Source: Aquipuribacter hungaricus (GTDB lineage Bacteria > Actinomycetota > Actinomycetes > Actinomycetales > JBBAYJ01). From it: DNA of 64,000 nt. The notes under the pieces are model-generated. The model did no database searches, had not been told where the DNA came from, and saw nothing but the letters and a program-made list of their open reading frames with translations. The stretch lies in NCBI RefSeq assembly GCF_042663885.1, contig NZ_JBHSXV010000001.1, one strand, 5' to 3'. The translations under genes were made by a program, and so were the position numbers. Positions 57,316 through 64,000 of the stretch are shown here, one piece after another (the first letter of the stretch is position 1; every line of letters begins with the position of its first letter).

Positions 57316-58200
57316 TCAGCCGGGAGCCGCGACCAGCCCGGCGGCTCCCGGCCGGGCGGCGCGACGGGCCCGTCCCGCGCCGGCCCGGTACCAGGCGAGC
57401 ACGACGGCGGCAGCGAGCAGGAGCTCGGCGGCGTCCCCGGCGTGGTACAGGACCAGCGCGGCGTCGCGGAGCTCCTCGGCGGACGACGGCGCCCCGGGCG
57501 GCAGCGCCGGTGCCCGCGCGTAGAGCAGCGTCGCCAGGTGCGCGTGCGCCCCCGCGAGGACCGCCAGGGTCCCGAGCCGGACCGCCGGCGAGGAGCGCGC
57601 CGGCGCCGGGTCCCCGCCGACCAGGGTCAGCGCGGACCACGTCCCCGCGAGCAGGGTGTGGGCGAGCACGAGGCCGTGCACCCAGCCGACCTGCAGCGAC
57701 ACCGCGTACAGCGGCGTGAGCAGGAGCACGTGCAGCCCGACGAGGACGGGCACCGCCGCGACGACCGGGTGCGAGAGCACGTGGACGGCCCGGCTGCGGA
57801 GCACCCGCGCCAACGGCCGCCGGGACCGGGTCGGCGACAGCGCGAGCAGCAGCCGCAGCGGTGACGCGGCGACGACCGCCACGGGCACCACCATCCCGAG
57901 CAGGACGTGCTGGACCATGTGCGCCACCGCCCCGTGCGCCGCCGCGTGGCCCGCCGGCCCGGCGACCGCGGACCCGTGGGCCGCGTGGTCGGGCACCGCA
58001 GCGGCGCCGGACGCCGCAGCCCCGTCCGGGTACGCGCCCCACAGGTCGGCCGGCAGCAGCCCGGCGACGCCGACCAGCACGGCCCCGGCCACGGCGGCGA
58101 CCACCCGCCCCGGGGACCACCCCCGTCCCGTCCGCCGCAGCCGCCAGACCCCGACCAGGTAGGCCGCCAGCCCTCCGGCCGCGAGCAGCACCAGCGTCAC
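57316..58200 (-). CDS. CtaG-type cytochrome c oxidase assembly protein (caa3_CtaG family)
   Basis: 294-residue membrane protein with about seven helices and several conserved histidines: HMVQHVLLGMVVPV (about 92-105), HPVVAAVPVLVGLHVLLLTPLY (about 143-165), HAHLATLLYA (about 222) and LYHAGDAAELLLAAAVVLAWY near the end. These may bind copper for cytochrome oxidase assembly. The start GTG 58200 overlaps the DUF2243 stop as GTGA. The extracytoplasmic Gly/Ala/His region 64-90 is low complexity. Confidence 0.88.
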   Translation of the reverse strand: MTLVLLAAGGLAAYLVGVWRLRRTGRGWSPGRVVAAVAGAVLVGVAGLLPADLWGAYPDGAAASGAAAVPDHAAHGSAVAGPAGHAAAHGAVAHMVQHVLLGMVVPVAVVAASPLRLLLALSPTRSRRPLARVLRSRAVHVLSHPVVAAVPVLVGLHVLLLTPLYAVSLQVGWVHGLVLAHTLLAGTWSALTLVGGDPAPARSSPAVRLGTLAVLAGAHAHLATLLYARAPALPPGAPSSAEELRDAALVLYHAGDAAELLLAAAVVLAWYRAGAGRARRAARPGAAGLVAAPG

Positions 58201-58703
58201 GGGCGGCCGTCGCGCACGGCACGGCGGTCGCGCACGAGCACCGCCAGCCCGGCCGCCAGCAGCACGAGCGCCGCCACGTTCCACGCCACGTCGTAGGGCA
58301 GCAGGTCCACGCCGTAGCGGACCTGGTGCACCCGCAGCAGCTTGTGGTCGACCACGCCGTCGAAGAGCTGGAACCCCCCGGCGCCGAGCAGGACGCCGGC
58401 GAGCGCGGGCGCCCGTCGCAGCGCCCCGCGCCGCAGCAGGTCCGCGAGCAGCCCCGCCCCGGCGACGAGGGCGACGAGCTCGGCCCCGTGCAGCAGCCCG
58501 TCGGACAGCAGCGCGACGTCCGGGGTGCTCCGGTCGTAGAAGGAGTGCCAGCCGAGCAGCTGGTGGAAGACGATCTCGTCGACCCCCGCCATGAGACCGA
58601 CGCCGACCAGGGCCGCGGCCTGTGCCGCACGCCGGTCGTCGGCACGGGCGGTGGGCGTCCCGGGGGCCGTGCCGGGCGCCGGGGGGCGGGAGGAGTCGCT
58701 CAT
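58197..58703 (-). CDS. DUF2243 membrane protein
   Basis: 168 residues with four helices (about 32-50, 70-88, 93-113, 138-160) and the conserved segment GVDEIVFHQLLGWHSFYDRS plus FQLFDGVVDHKLLRVHQVRYGVD. Histidines in these segments are absolutely typical of the family, suggesting haem or metal binding. It is coupled by a 4-base overlap to the CtaG-like gene, the usual partner. Function unknown, probably linked to respiration. The start ATG 58703 has GGGAGGAG just upstream. Confidence 0.9.
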   Translation of the reverse strand: MSDSSRPPAPGTAPGTPTARADDRRAAQAAALVGVGLMAGVDEIVFHQLLGWHSFYDRSTPDVALLSDGLLHGAELVALVAGAGLLADLLRRGALRRAPALAGVLLGAGGFQLFDGVVDHKLLRVHQVRYGVDLLPYDVAWNVAALVLLAAGLAVLVRDRRAVRDGRP

Positions 58704-58887
58704 GCACGTCCCGTGCCCCGGCACCGGGGGCGCACGCGCCCAGCGCGCCCCGGCTCCGGTCACCCTCCGCGCACGAGGACCTCGCGCCCGTGGCGCACCT
58801 GGGGACGCCGGGTGAACGCGCGGCCACGATCCGTCGGGAACGGACGAAACGGTGCGAGGGCGCACCACGCTGCGTCAGACTCACGGC

Positions 58888-59823
58888 GTGACTTCTCCGA
58901 CCGGTCGCGCACCCCTGGTCTCGATCGGGGTGCCCGCCTACAACGCCGAGCGCTTCATCGCCCCCGCGCTGGAGAGCCTGCTCTCCCAGGACATGACCGA
59001 CCTCGAGGTCGTCGTGTCCGACAACGGCTCCACCGACGGCACCGAGCGCATCGTCCGCGACCTCGCGGCCCGGGACGGCCGGCTGCGCTACGTCCGGCAG
59101 CCGGTCAACCGCGGCGGCGCCGCCAACTTCAACGCCGTGTTCGCGCTGCGCCACCCGGGCGCCTCGTACTTCAAGTGGGCCGCCGCCGACGACACCCACG
59201 ACCCGCGCTACCTCGGCCAGGTGCTCGAGGTGCTGCGCTCGGACCCGTCGGTCTCGGTCGCCCACAGCCTCACCGACGACATCGACGAGGACGGCTCGCA
59301 CCTGCGCTCCTGGGGCGACCAGGGCCTGCCCGCCGACGACCCCGACGTCGCCGTCCGCTTCGCGGCCCTGTCGCAGCGCAACTACCAGTGCTTCAGCATC
59401 TTCGGCCTGATGCGGACCGAGACCCTCGTCGGCACCCGCGGGCTCGGCTACTACGCGGAGTCCGACCGGGTCCTGCTCGCCGAGCTGTCGCTGCGCGGCC
59501 GCTTCGTCGACGTGCAGGAGGAGCTGTTCCACCGCCGCCAGCACTCGGGCCGCTCGGTCCGCACGCACCCCACCGCCCGCGACCGCATCGCCTGGTTCAA
59601 CCCCGACCTGGTCGGGCGCCCGGTGTTCCCCGAGTGGCGCCTCGGCCAGGGCTACGTCGGCGCGCTGCTCCAGGCCCCGGGCCTGTCCGCCGACGACCGC
59701 GCCCGCTGCCTGGCGCAGATGGGCCGCTGGACCGTGGTGCGCGGGCCGCACCTGCTCCGCAACGTCGCGCGGACGGGTGCCGACGTCGTCGGCGGCCGCA
59801 CGCCGATCCGTCACCACGCATGA
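58888..59823 (+). CDS. Family 2 glycosyltransferase
   Basis: 311-residue GT-A-fold enzyme. N-terminal VSIGVPAYNAERFIAPALESLLSQDMTDLEVVVSDNGSTDGTE and the metal-binding YFKWAAADDTHDPRYL (Asp-Asp) are diagnostic; YAESDRVLLAELSLRGRFVDVQEELFHRRQH is typical of the acceptor side. The sugar and acceptor are not known; it is the first gene of a polysaccharide cluster. GTG 58888 has CAGACT six bases upstream and no Shine-Dalgarno sequence. The stop overlaps the next ATG. Confidence 0.93.
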   Translation: MTSPTGRAPLVSIGVPAYNAERFIAPALESLLSQDMTDLEVVVSDNGSTDGTERIVRDLAARDGRLRYVRQPVNRGGAANFNAVFALRHPGASYFKWAAADDTHDPRYLGQVLEVLRSDPSVSVAHSLTDDIDEDGSHLRSWGDQGLPADDPDVAVRFAALSQRNYQCFSIFGLMRTETLVGTRGLGYYAESDRVLLAELSLRGRFVDVQEELFHRRQHSGRSVRTHPTARDRIAWFNPDLVGRPVFPEWRLGQGYVGALLQAPGLSADDRARCLAQMGRWTVVRGPHLLRNVARTGADVVGGRTPIRHHA

Positions 59824-60887
59824 CCCTGCTCCCGCTGCAGGCCCACCACGACCAGGCGCAGGAGACGCTGCCGCCCGAGGTCTACGAGTACTACGCCTCC
59901 GGGGCCGGGGCCGAGCTCACGCTGCAGGAGCAGGAGCAGGCGTGGGCGAGGTTCCGGCTGCGGCCCCGTGTGCTGCGCGACGTGTCCACCGTCGACCTCA
60001 CCACCACGCTGCTCGGCACCCCGTTCAGCTCCCCCGTCGCCGTGGCGCCCGCGGCGTTCCAGCAGCTGGCCCACCCGGACGGCGAGCTCGCGGTCGCCCG
60101 GGCCGCGCGGGCGACCGGCTCGCTGTACGTCTGCTCGACGCGGGCCTCCCGCCCGCTGGAGGACGTCGCCGCCGCGGCGGACGGCCCGTGGTGGTTCCAG
60201 GTGTACAACATGCGCGACCGGGACCTCACCGCCGCCCTCGTCCGCCGGGCCGCCGCCGCCGGCGCCCGGGCGCTGGTCGTCACCGGCGACACCCCGGTCG
60301 TCGGCATCAAGCGCCGGGTGAGCGGCACGCGGATCTCGGTCCCGGACGACAGCTACCTCGTGAACCTCGAGCGGCACCTCGCCGGGCTCCCCGCGACCGC
60401 CGCCCGCGCCGCCGCCGAGCAGGACCCCTCCGCCACGGTGGACGTCGTCGGCTGGCTGCGCGAGATCAGCGACCTGCCGGTGCTCGTCAAGGGCGTGCTG
60501 CGGGGCGACGAGGCGGTGCGGTGCCTCGACGCCGGCGCCGCCGGCGTGGTCGTGTCCAACCACGGCGGCCGGCAGCTCGACCGCGCCGTGCCCAGCGCGC
60601 TCGCGCTCGCCGAGGTGGTGCGGGCGGTCGACGGCCGGGGCCCGGTCCTCGTCGACGGCGGCGTCCGCTCCGGCCTGGACTGCCTGGTCGCCCTCGCGCT
60701 CGGTGCCGCCGCGGTCCTCGTCGGGCGCCCCGTCGTGTGGGGCCTGGCCGCGGACGGGGCCACGGGCGCCGCTGCGGCGCTCACGGCGCTCACCGACGAC
60801 CTCGCCCACGTCATGGCGCTCACGGGCGCGGCCTCCCTGGCCGAGCTCGACCCCTCGCTCGTGGTGCCCCCCGCCACCGGTTGGTGA
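59820..60887 (+). CDS. FMN-dependent alpha-hydroxy acid oxidase/dehydrogenase
   Basis: 355-residue TIM-barrel flavoenzyme of the glycolate/lactate oxidase family. It starts YYASGAGAELTLQEQEQAWARFRLRPRVLRDV; contains VAPAAFQQLAHPDGE, LVVTGDTPVVGIKRR, VLVKGVLRGDEAV; and has the catalytic histidine H248 in SNHGGRQLD with FMN-phosphate motif VDGGVRSGLD. It would oxidise an L-2-hydroxyacid such as lactate or glycolate. The ATG overlaps the glycosyltransferase stop (ATGA), a surprising partner. Hydroxyl oxidation of a sugar intermediate is possible but speculative. Confidence 0.93.
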   Translation: MTLLPLQAHHDQAQETLPPEVYEYYASGAGAELTLQEQEQAWARFRLRPRVLRDVSTVDLTTTLLGTPFSSPVAVAPAAFQQLAHPDGELAVARAARATGSLYVCSTRASRPLEDVAAAADGPWWFQVYNMRDRDLTAALVRRAAAAGARALVVTGDTPVVGIKRRVSGTRISVPDDSYLVNLERHLAGLPATAARAAAEQDPSATVDVVGWLREISDLPVLVKGVLRGDEAVRCLDAGAAGVVVSNHGGRQLDRAVPSALALAEVVRAVDGRGPVLVDGGVRSGLDCLVALALGAAAVLVGRPVVWGLAADGATGAAAALTALTDDLAHVMALTGAASLAELDPSLVVPPATGW

Positions 60888-61050
60888 CGTCGAGTCACCG
60901 TCCCGCAGCCGTCCGGGCGACCGGGGGCGCGAGAACCGTCACACCGCCGCGAAAGCCGCGCGGGCCGCCTCCCCGGCTCGTTACGGTGAGTGCGGACGGA
61001 GCGGCCCCACGGCCCCCGCCGACCCAACCCCCTACCGCGAGGACTCCCCC

Positions 61051-61863
61051 GTGCACGATCACGTCTCCCCGCAGGACATCCCTGTCGTCATCCTCTGCGG
61101 CGGCATGGGCACCCGGATCCGCGAGGTCAGCGAGCGGCTGCCCAAGCCGCTCGTCGACATCGGCGGCCGCCCGGTGCTCTGGCACATCATGAAGACCTAC
61201 GAGGCCCACGGCTTCCGCCGCTTCGTGCTGGCGCTGGGCTACAAGTCCGACCTCATCAAGCGCTACTTCCTCGACTACCGGCACCTGTCCTCGGACTTCA
61301 CCCTCAGCCTCGGCGACCACCAGCCGGCCGAGTTCCACGGCAGCGCCGGGGACGTCGACTGGGAGATCACCTTCGTCGAGACCGGCCTCACCACCGGGAC
61401 CGGTGCCCGCATCCGGCGCGTGGCCCAGCACCTGGACGCCCCCCGGTTCGCGCTCACCTACGGCGACGGCGTCGGCTCGGTCGACGTCACCGCCCTGCTG
61501 GCCGCGCACGAGGCCGGCGGCACCGTCGGCACCCTCACCGGCGTCCACCCCGGCAGCCGCTACGGCGAGATGCGGGTCGAGGGCTCCAAGGCCGTCGAGT
61601 TCAACGAGAAGCCGACCAACGCCGAGGGCTGGGTCAACGGCGGGTTCTTCCTGTTCGAGCGCGAGTTCGTCGAGCGGTACGTCCCGGACGAGACGGACGT
61701 CATGCTCGAGCAGGCCCCGCTGCAGGGGCTGGCCCGCGACGGCGAGCTGTCCGTCTTCGGCCACGAGGGCTTCTGGCAGGGCATGGACACCTACCGCGAC
61801 TGGACCGAGCTCAACTCGCTGTGGGACTCCGGCGAGGCCCCCTGGAAGATCTGGAAGGACTGA
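61051..61863 (+). CDS. rfbF: Glucose-1-phosphate cytidylyltransferase (RfbF-like)
   Basis: 270-residue nucleotidyltransferase. The signature is VILCGGMGTRIREVSERLPKPLVDIGGRPVLWHIMK (residues 12-47), followed by LALGYKSDLIKRYFLDYRHLSSDF and LTYGDGVGSVDVTALLAAH, which fits RfbF (CTP:glucose-1-phosphate) better than RmlA. The product CDP-glucose starts CDP-dideoxyhexose synthesis. GTG 61051 is the most fitting start. Three bases separate it from the SDR gene. Confidence 0.9.
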   Translation: MHDHVSPQDIPVVILCGGMGTRIREVSERLPKPLVDIGGRPVLWHIMKTYEAHGFRRFVLALGYKSDLIKRYFLDYRHLSSDFTLSLGDHQPAEFHGSAGDVDWEITFVETGLTTGTGARIRRVAQHLDAPRFALTYGDGVGSVDVTALLAAHEAGGTVGTLTGVHPGSRYGEMRVEGSKAVEFNEKPTNAEGWVNGGFFLFEREFVERYVPDETDVMLEQAPLQGLARDGELSVFGHEGFWQGMDTYRDWTELNSLWDSGEAPWKIWKD

Positions 61864-61866
61864 GAC

Positions 61867-62895
61867 GTGCGCATCCTCGCCACCGGCACCGAGGGCTACC
61901 TCGGCAGCCTGCTCGCCCCGACCCTGCTCGAGGCCGGCCACGACGTCGTCGGCGTCGACACCGGCCTGTACAAGGCCGGCTGGCTCTACAACGGCTCGCC
62001 CCGCACCCCGCAGACCATCGCCAAGGACGTCCGCGACCTGCAGCAGCCCGACCTCGAGGGCTTCGACGCCGTCGTGCACATGGCCGAGCTGAGCAACGAC
62101 CCCATCGGCGACCTCATCGGCGACGTCACGTACGACATCAACCACCACGGCTCGGTCCGCCTGGCCGAGCTGGCCAAGGCCGCCGGGGTGCAGCGGTTCG
62201 TCTACATGAGCTCGTGCAGCGTGTACGGCGTCGCGGACGGCGTGGTCGACGAGACGAGCCCGACCGACCCGCAGACCGCCTACGCCCGGTGCAAGGCGCT
62301 GGTGGAGCGCGACGTCACGCCGATGGCCGACGACAGCTTCTCCCCCACGTTCCTGCGCAACGCGACGGCGTTCGGCGCCTCCCCGCGGATGCGCTTCGAC
62401 ATCGTGCTCAACAACCTCGCCGGGCTCGCCTGGACCGAGGGCAAGATCGCGATGACCTCCGACGGCACACCGTGGCGTCCGCTCGTCCACGGCCTCGACA
62501 TCGCCCGGGCCATCCGGGCCGTCCTGGACGCCCCCCGCGAGGACGTGCACGCGCAGGTCCTCAACGTCGGCAGCGACGAGCAGAACTACACCGTCCGCGA
62601 CATCGCCGAGATCGTCGCCTCGGAGTTCCCCGGCTGCGAGGTGAGCTTCGGCCCGCCCGGCGCGGACAACCGCAGCTACAAGGTGTCCTTCGCCAAGATC
62701 CGCCAGGTGCTGCCGGGCTACGAGTGCGACTGGGACGCGCGCAAGGGCGCCGCCCAGCTGCGCGAGGTGTTCCAGCGCATCGACCTGGACACCGCCACGT
62801 TCACCGGCCGGGGCCACACCCGCCTCAAGCAGATCGAGCACCTCATGCGCACGCACCAGGTGGACGACTCGCTCTACTGGACGGTGCGCCCGTGA
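61867..62895 (+). CDS. Extended SDR NAD-dependent epimerase/dehydratase of the polysaccharide cluster
   Basis: 342-residue Rossmann protein: GTEGYLGSLLAPTLLEAG (GxxGxxG at 7-13), MAELSNDP, YMSSCSVYG and the catalytic YxxxK in TAYARCKALVERD; then NATAFGASPRMRFDIVLNNL typical of GDP/CDP-sugar modifying SDRs. The N-terminus LATGTEG differs from the common GxxG-x-I-G. With RfbF upstream and a 3,5-epimerase next, it may act as CDP-glucose 4,6-dehydratase or a C4 epimerase; the exact step is not decidable here. Confidence 0.9.
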   Translation: MRILATGTEGYLGSLLAPTLLEAGHDVVGVDTGLYKAGWLYNGSPRTPQTIAKDVRDLQQPDLEGFDAVVHMAELSNDPIGDLIGDVTYDINHHGSVRLAELAKAAGVQRFVYMSSCSVYGVADGVVDETSPTDPQTAYARCKALVERDVTPMADDSFSPTFLRNATAFGASPRMRFDIVLNNLAGLAWTEGKIAMTSDGTPWRPLVHGLDIARAIRAVLDAPREDVHAQVLNVGSDEQNYTVRDIAEIVASEFPGCEVSFGPPGADNRSYKVSFAKIRQVLPGYECDWDARKGAAQLREVFQRIDLDTATFTGRGHTRLKQIEHLMRTHQVDDSLYWTVRP

Positions 62896-63440
62896 GATTC
62901 ACCCCCACCGAGGTCGAGGGCGCGACGGTCGTCGACCTGGAGCCCTTCACCGACGAGCGCGGCATCTTCGCCCGCACGTTCGACGTGGACCAGATGGCCG
63001 CCCACGGCATCGACCCCCACGTCGCGCAGGCCAACGTGTCGTTCAACCACCGTGCCGGCACCGTGCGCGGCATGCACCGGCAGGTCCCGCCGCACGCGGA
63101 GGGCAAACTCGTCCGCTGCACCGCCGGGGCCATCGTCGACGTGGCGGTCGACGTCCGTCCGGGCTCGGCGACCTACGGCCGGCACGTCATGGTCGAGCTC
63201 TCCGCCGAGAACCGCCGCGCGCTGTGGATCCCGCCGTACGTGGCGCACGGCTACCAGACGCTCGTGGACGGGACCGAGGTCGTCTACCAGGTCAGCGGCC
63301 CCTACGCCCCGGGCGGGGAGCAGGGCTACCGCCACGACGACCCCGCCTTCGGCATCGCCTGGCCGCTGCCGGTGTCCGTCGTCAGCGACAAGGACATGTC
63401 GTGGCCGTTCCTCGAGGCCACCGGGGAGGCCGGCGCGTGA
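62892..63440 (+). CDS. rfbC: dTDP-4-dehydrorhamnose 3,5-epimerase family protein
   Basis: 182-residue cupin-type sugar epimerase. The catalytic histidine is H62 in VRGMHRQVPPHAEGKLVRC, with GAIVDVAVDVRPGSATYGRH and WIPPYVAHGYQTLVDGTEVVYQVSGPYAPGGEQG as usual; the final segment DDPAFGIAWPLPV closes the barrel. The substrate may be a CDP- or dTDP-4-keto-6-deoxyhexose depending on the other genes. The GTG overlaps the SDR stop by four bases (GTGA). rfbC is given by family only. Confidence 0.9.
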   Translation: MRFTPTEVEGATVVDLEPFTDERGIFARTFDVDQMAAHGIDPHVAQANVSFNHRAGTVRGMHRQVPPHAEGKLVRCTAGAIVDVAVDVRPGSATYGRHVMVELSAENRRALWIPPYVAHGYQTLVDGTEVVYQVSGPYAPGGEQGYRHDDPAFGIAWPLPVSVVSDKDMSWPFLEATGEAGA

Positions 63441-64000
63441 TCGTCGTCGACACCCTGCTCGCCCGCCGCCAGGCCGAGGGGCGCCCCGTCCGGGTCGCCA
63501 TGGTCGGTGCCGGCTTCATGGGCCGCGGCCTGGTCAACCAGGTCGTCAACAGCGTCCCCGGGATGGAGCTCGTCGCCGTCGGCGCCCGCCGTCCCGAGCA
63601 GGGCCTGCGGGCCTACGAGGAGGCCGGCGCCACCGGGGCGGTCGTCGCCGACGACCGCCGCGGCGTGGAGAAGGCCGTCGCATCCGGGACCCCGGTCGTG
63701 TCCGGCGACGTCATGGCCGTGGTGGCCGCCGACGGCGTCGACGTCGTCGTGGACGTCACCGGCGACGTGGAGCTCGGCTGCCACGTGGCGCTGGCCGCGC
63801 TCGAGCACGGCAAGCACCTCGTGCTCATGAACGCCGAGGTCGACGCCACCGTCGGCCCCGAGCTCGCCCGGAGGTTCACCGCGGCGGGGCTGGTCTACAC
63901 CGGCTGCGACGGCGACCAGCCCGGCGTGCAGATGAACCTCGTCCGCTTCGTCCAGGGCCTCGGGCTCACCCCGCTGGTCGCGGGCAACATCAAGGGCCTG
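63437..64000 (+). CDS. NAD(P)-dependent oxidoreductase, homoserine-dehydrogenase-like, cut by the window end
   Basis: The first 188 codons are in the window and the frame is still open. A GTG at 63437 overlaps the previous stop (GTGA). The N-terminal Rossmann fold reads VRVAMVGAGFMGRGLVNQVVNSVPGMELVAVGAR, later VVVDVTGDVELGCHVALAALEHGKHLVLMNAEVDATVGPELARR and GDQPGVQMNLVRF. These match a homoserine-dehydrogenase/SAF-type oxidoreductase often found in sugar clusters next to rfbF-like genes. Its substrate is not known. Confidence 0.85.
   Translation, partial: MIVVDTLLARRQAEGRPVRVAMVGAGFMGRGLVNQVVNSVPGMELVAVGARRPEQGLRAYEEAGATGAVVADDRRGVEKAVASGTPVVSGDVMAVVAADGVDVVVDVTGDVELGCHVALAALEHGKHLVLMNAEVDATVGPELARRFTAAGLVYTGCDGDQPGVQMNLVRFVQGLGLTPLVAGNIKGL

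Overview
This is a 64 kb stretch of very GC-rich actinobacterial chromosome. The signs are a strong G/C third-position bias, many GTG starts, gene pairs that overlap as ATGA or GTGA, the short SRP RNA, a dnaX-recR-DUF5063-lysC-asd order, F420/FMN-type LLM enzymes, LytR_C and DUF2277 proteins, and class F sortase. I cannot name the species. A member of Micrococcales, Kineosporiales or a nearby order fits best. No prophage, insertion sequence, CRISPR array or plasmid gene was recognised. Nearly all the DNA is coding.

Layout: 0-3.5 kb holds the end of a class A penicillin-binding protein, tRNA-Pro(CGG), and an aspartate racemase / ATP-grasp ligase pair that resembles the D-aspartate cross-bridge pair of Firmicutes. 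3.6-8.0 kb holds a FrcBCA-like sugar ABC transporter with a divergent LacI regulator and two matching operators. 8.0-15.3 kb holds the aspartate pathway (lysC, asd) with a membrane phosphoesterase, then DUF5063, recR and dnaX. 15.4-19.4 kb holds a CDF metal exporter, a YchJ-like protein, an RsmC-like methyltransferase, tRNA-Ser(GGA), the SRP RNA and a VapB-like / LytR_C pair. 19.4-30.3 kb holds an Lrp regulator with a fused indolepyruvate:ferredoxin oxidoreductase, an SLC13/ArsB-like permease, an S51 peptidase, a HerA-like ATPase, an asparaginase and a soloist chemoreceptor. 30.3-36.9 kb holds a divergent FtsH-like protease, an LLM oxidoreductase-hemerythrin fusion divergent from a MarR regulator, an SPL-type radical SAM protein, a VOC protein and tRNA-Ser(CGA).

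36.9-45.7 kb holds small conserved proteins, tadA and its partner, upp, a PH-domain membrane protein, a metallo-beta-lactamase/CobU fusion, OsmC, a lytic transglycosylase and a TRIC-type channel. 45.7-48 kb is a PAS-GGDEF-EAL-GAF protein. 48-54.5 kb is a redox and surface region: a molybdopterin oxidoreductase with its flavin reductase on the plus strand, converging on a minus-strand series of CHRD surface protein, class F sortase, CopD, Rieske ferredoxin and FAD reductase. A 51-bp tandem repeat lies between CopD and the Rieske gene. 54.5-58.7 kb holds RecQ, DUF72, CtaG-like and DUF2243. 58.9-64 kb begins a polysaccharide cluster: glycosyltransferase, alpha-hydroxyacid oxidase, glucose-1-phosphate cytidylyltransferase, SDR epimerase, 3,5-epimerase and an oxidoreductase cut by the window end.

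A recurring signal is a -10-like hexamer (TAnnnT, or a looser CAnnnT) exactly 6-7 bases before a start codon. It occurs in front of more than ten genes here, and the SRP RNA has the same arrangement before its 5' end. This suggests many leaderless mRNAs. All function calls come from reading motifs; no database search was run.
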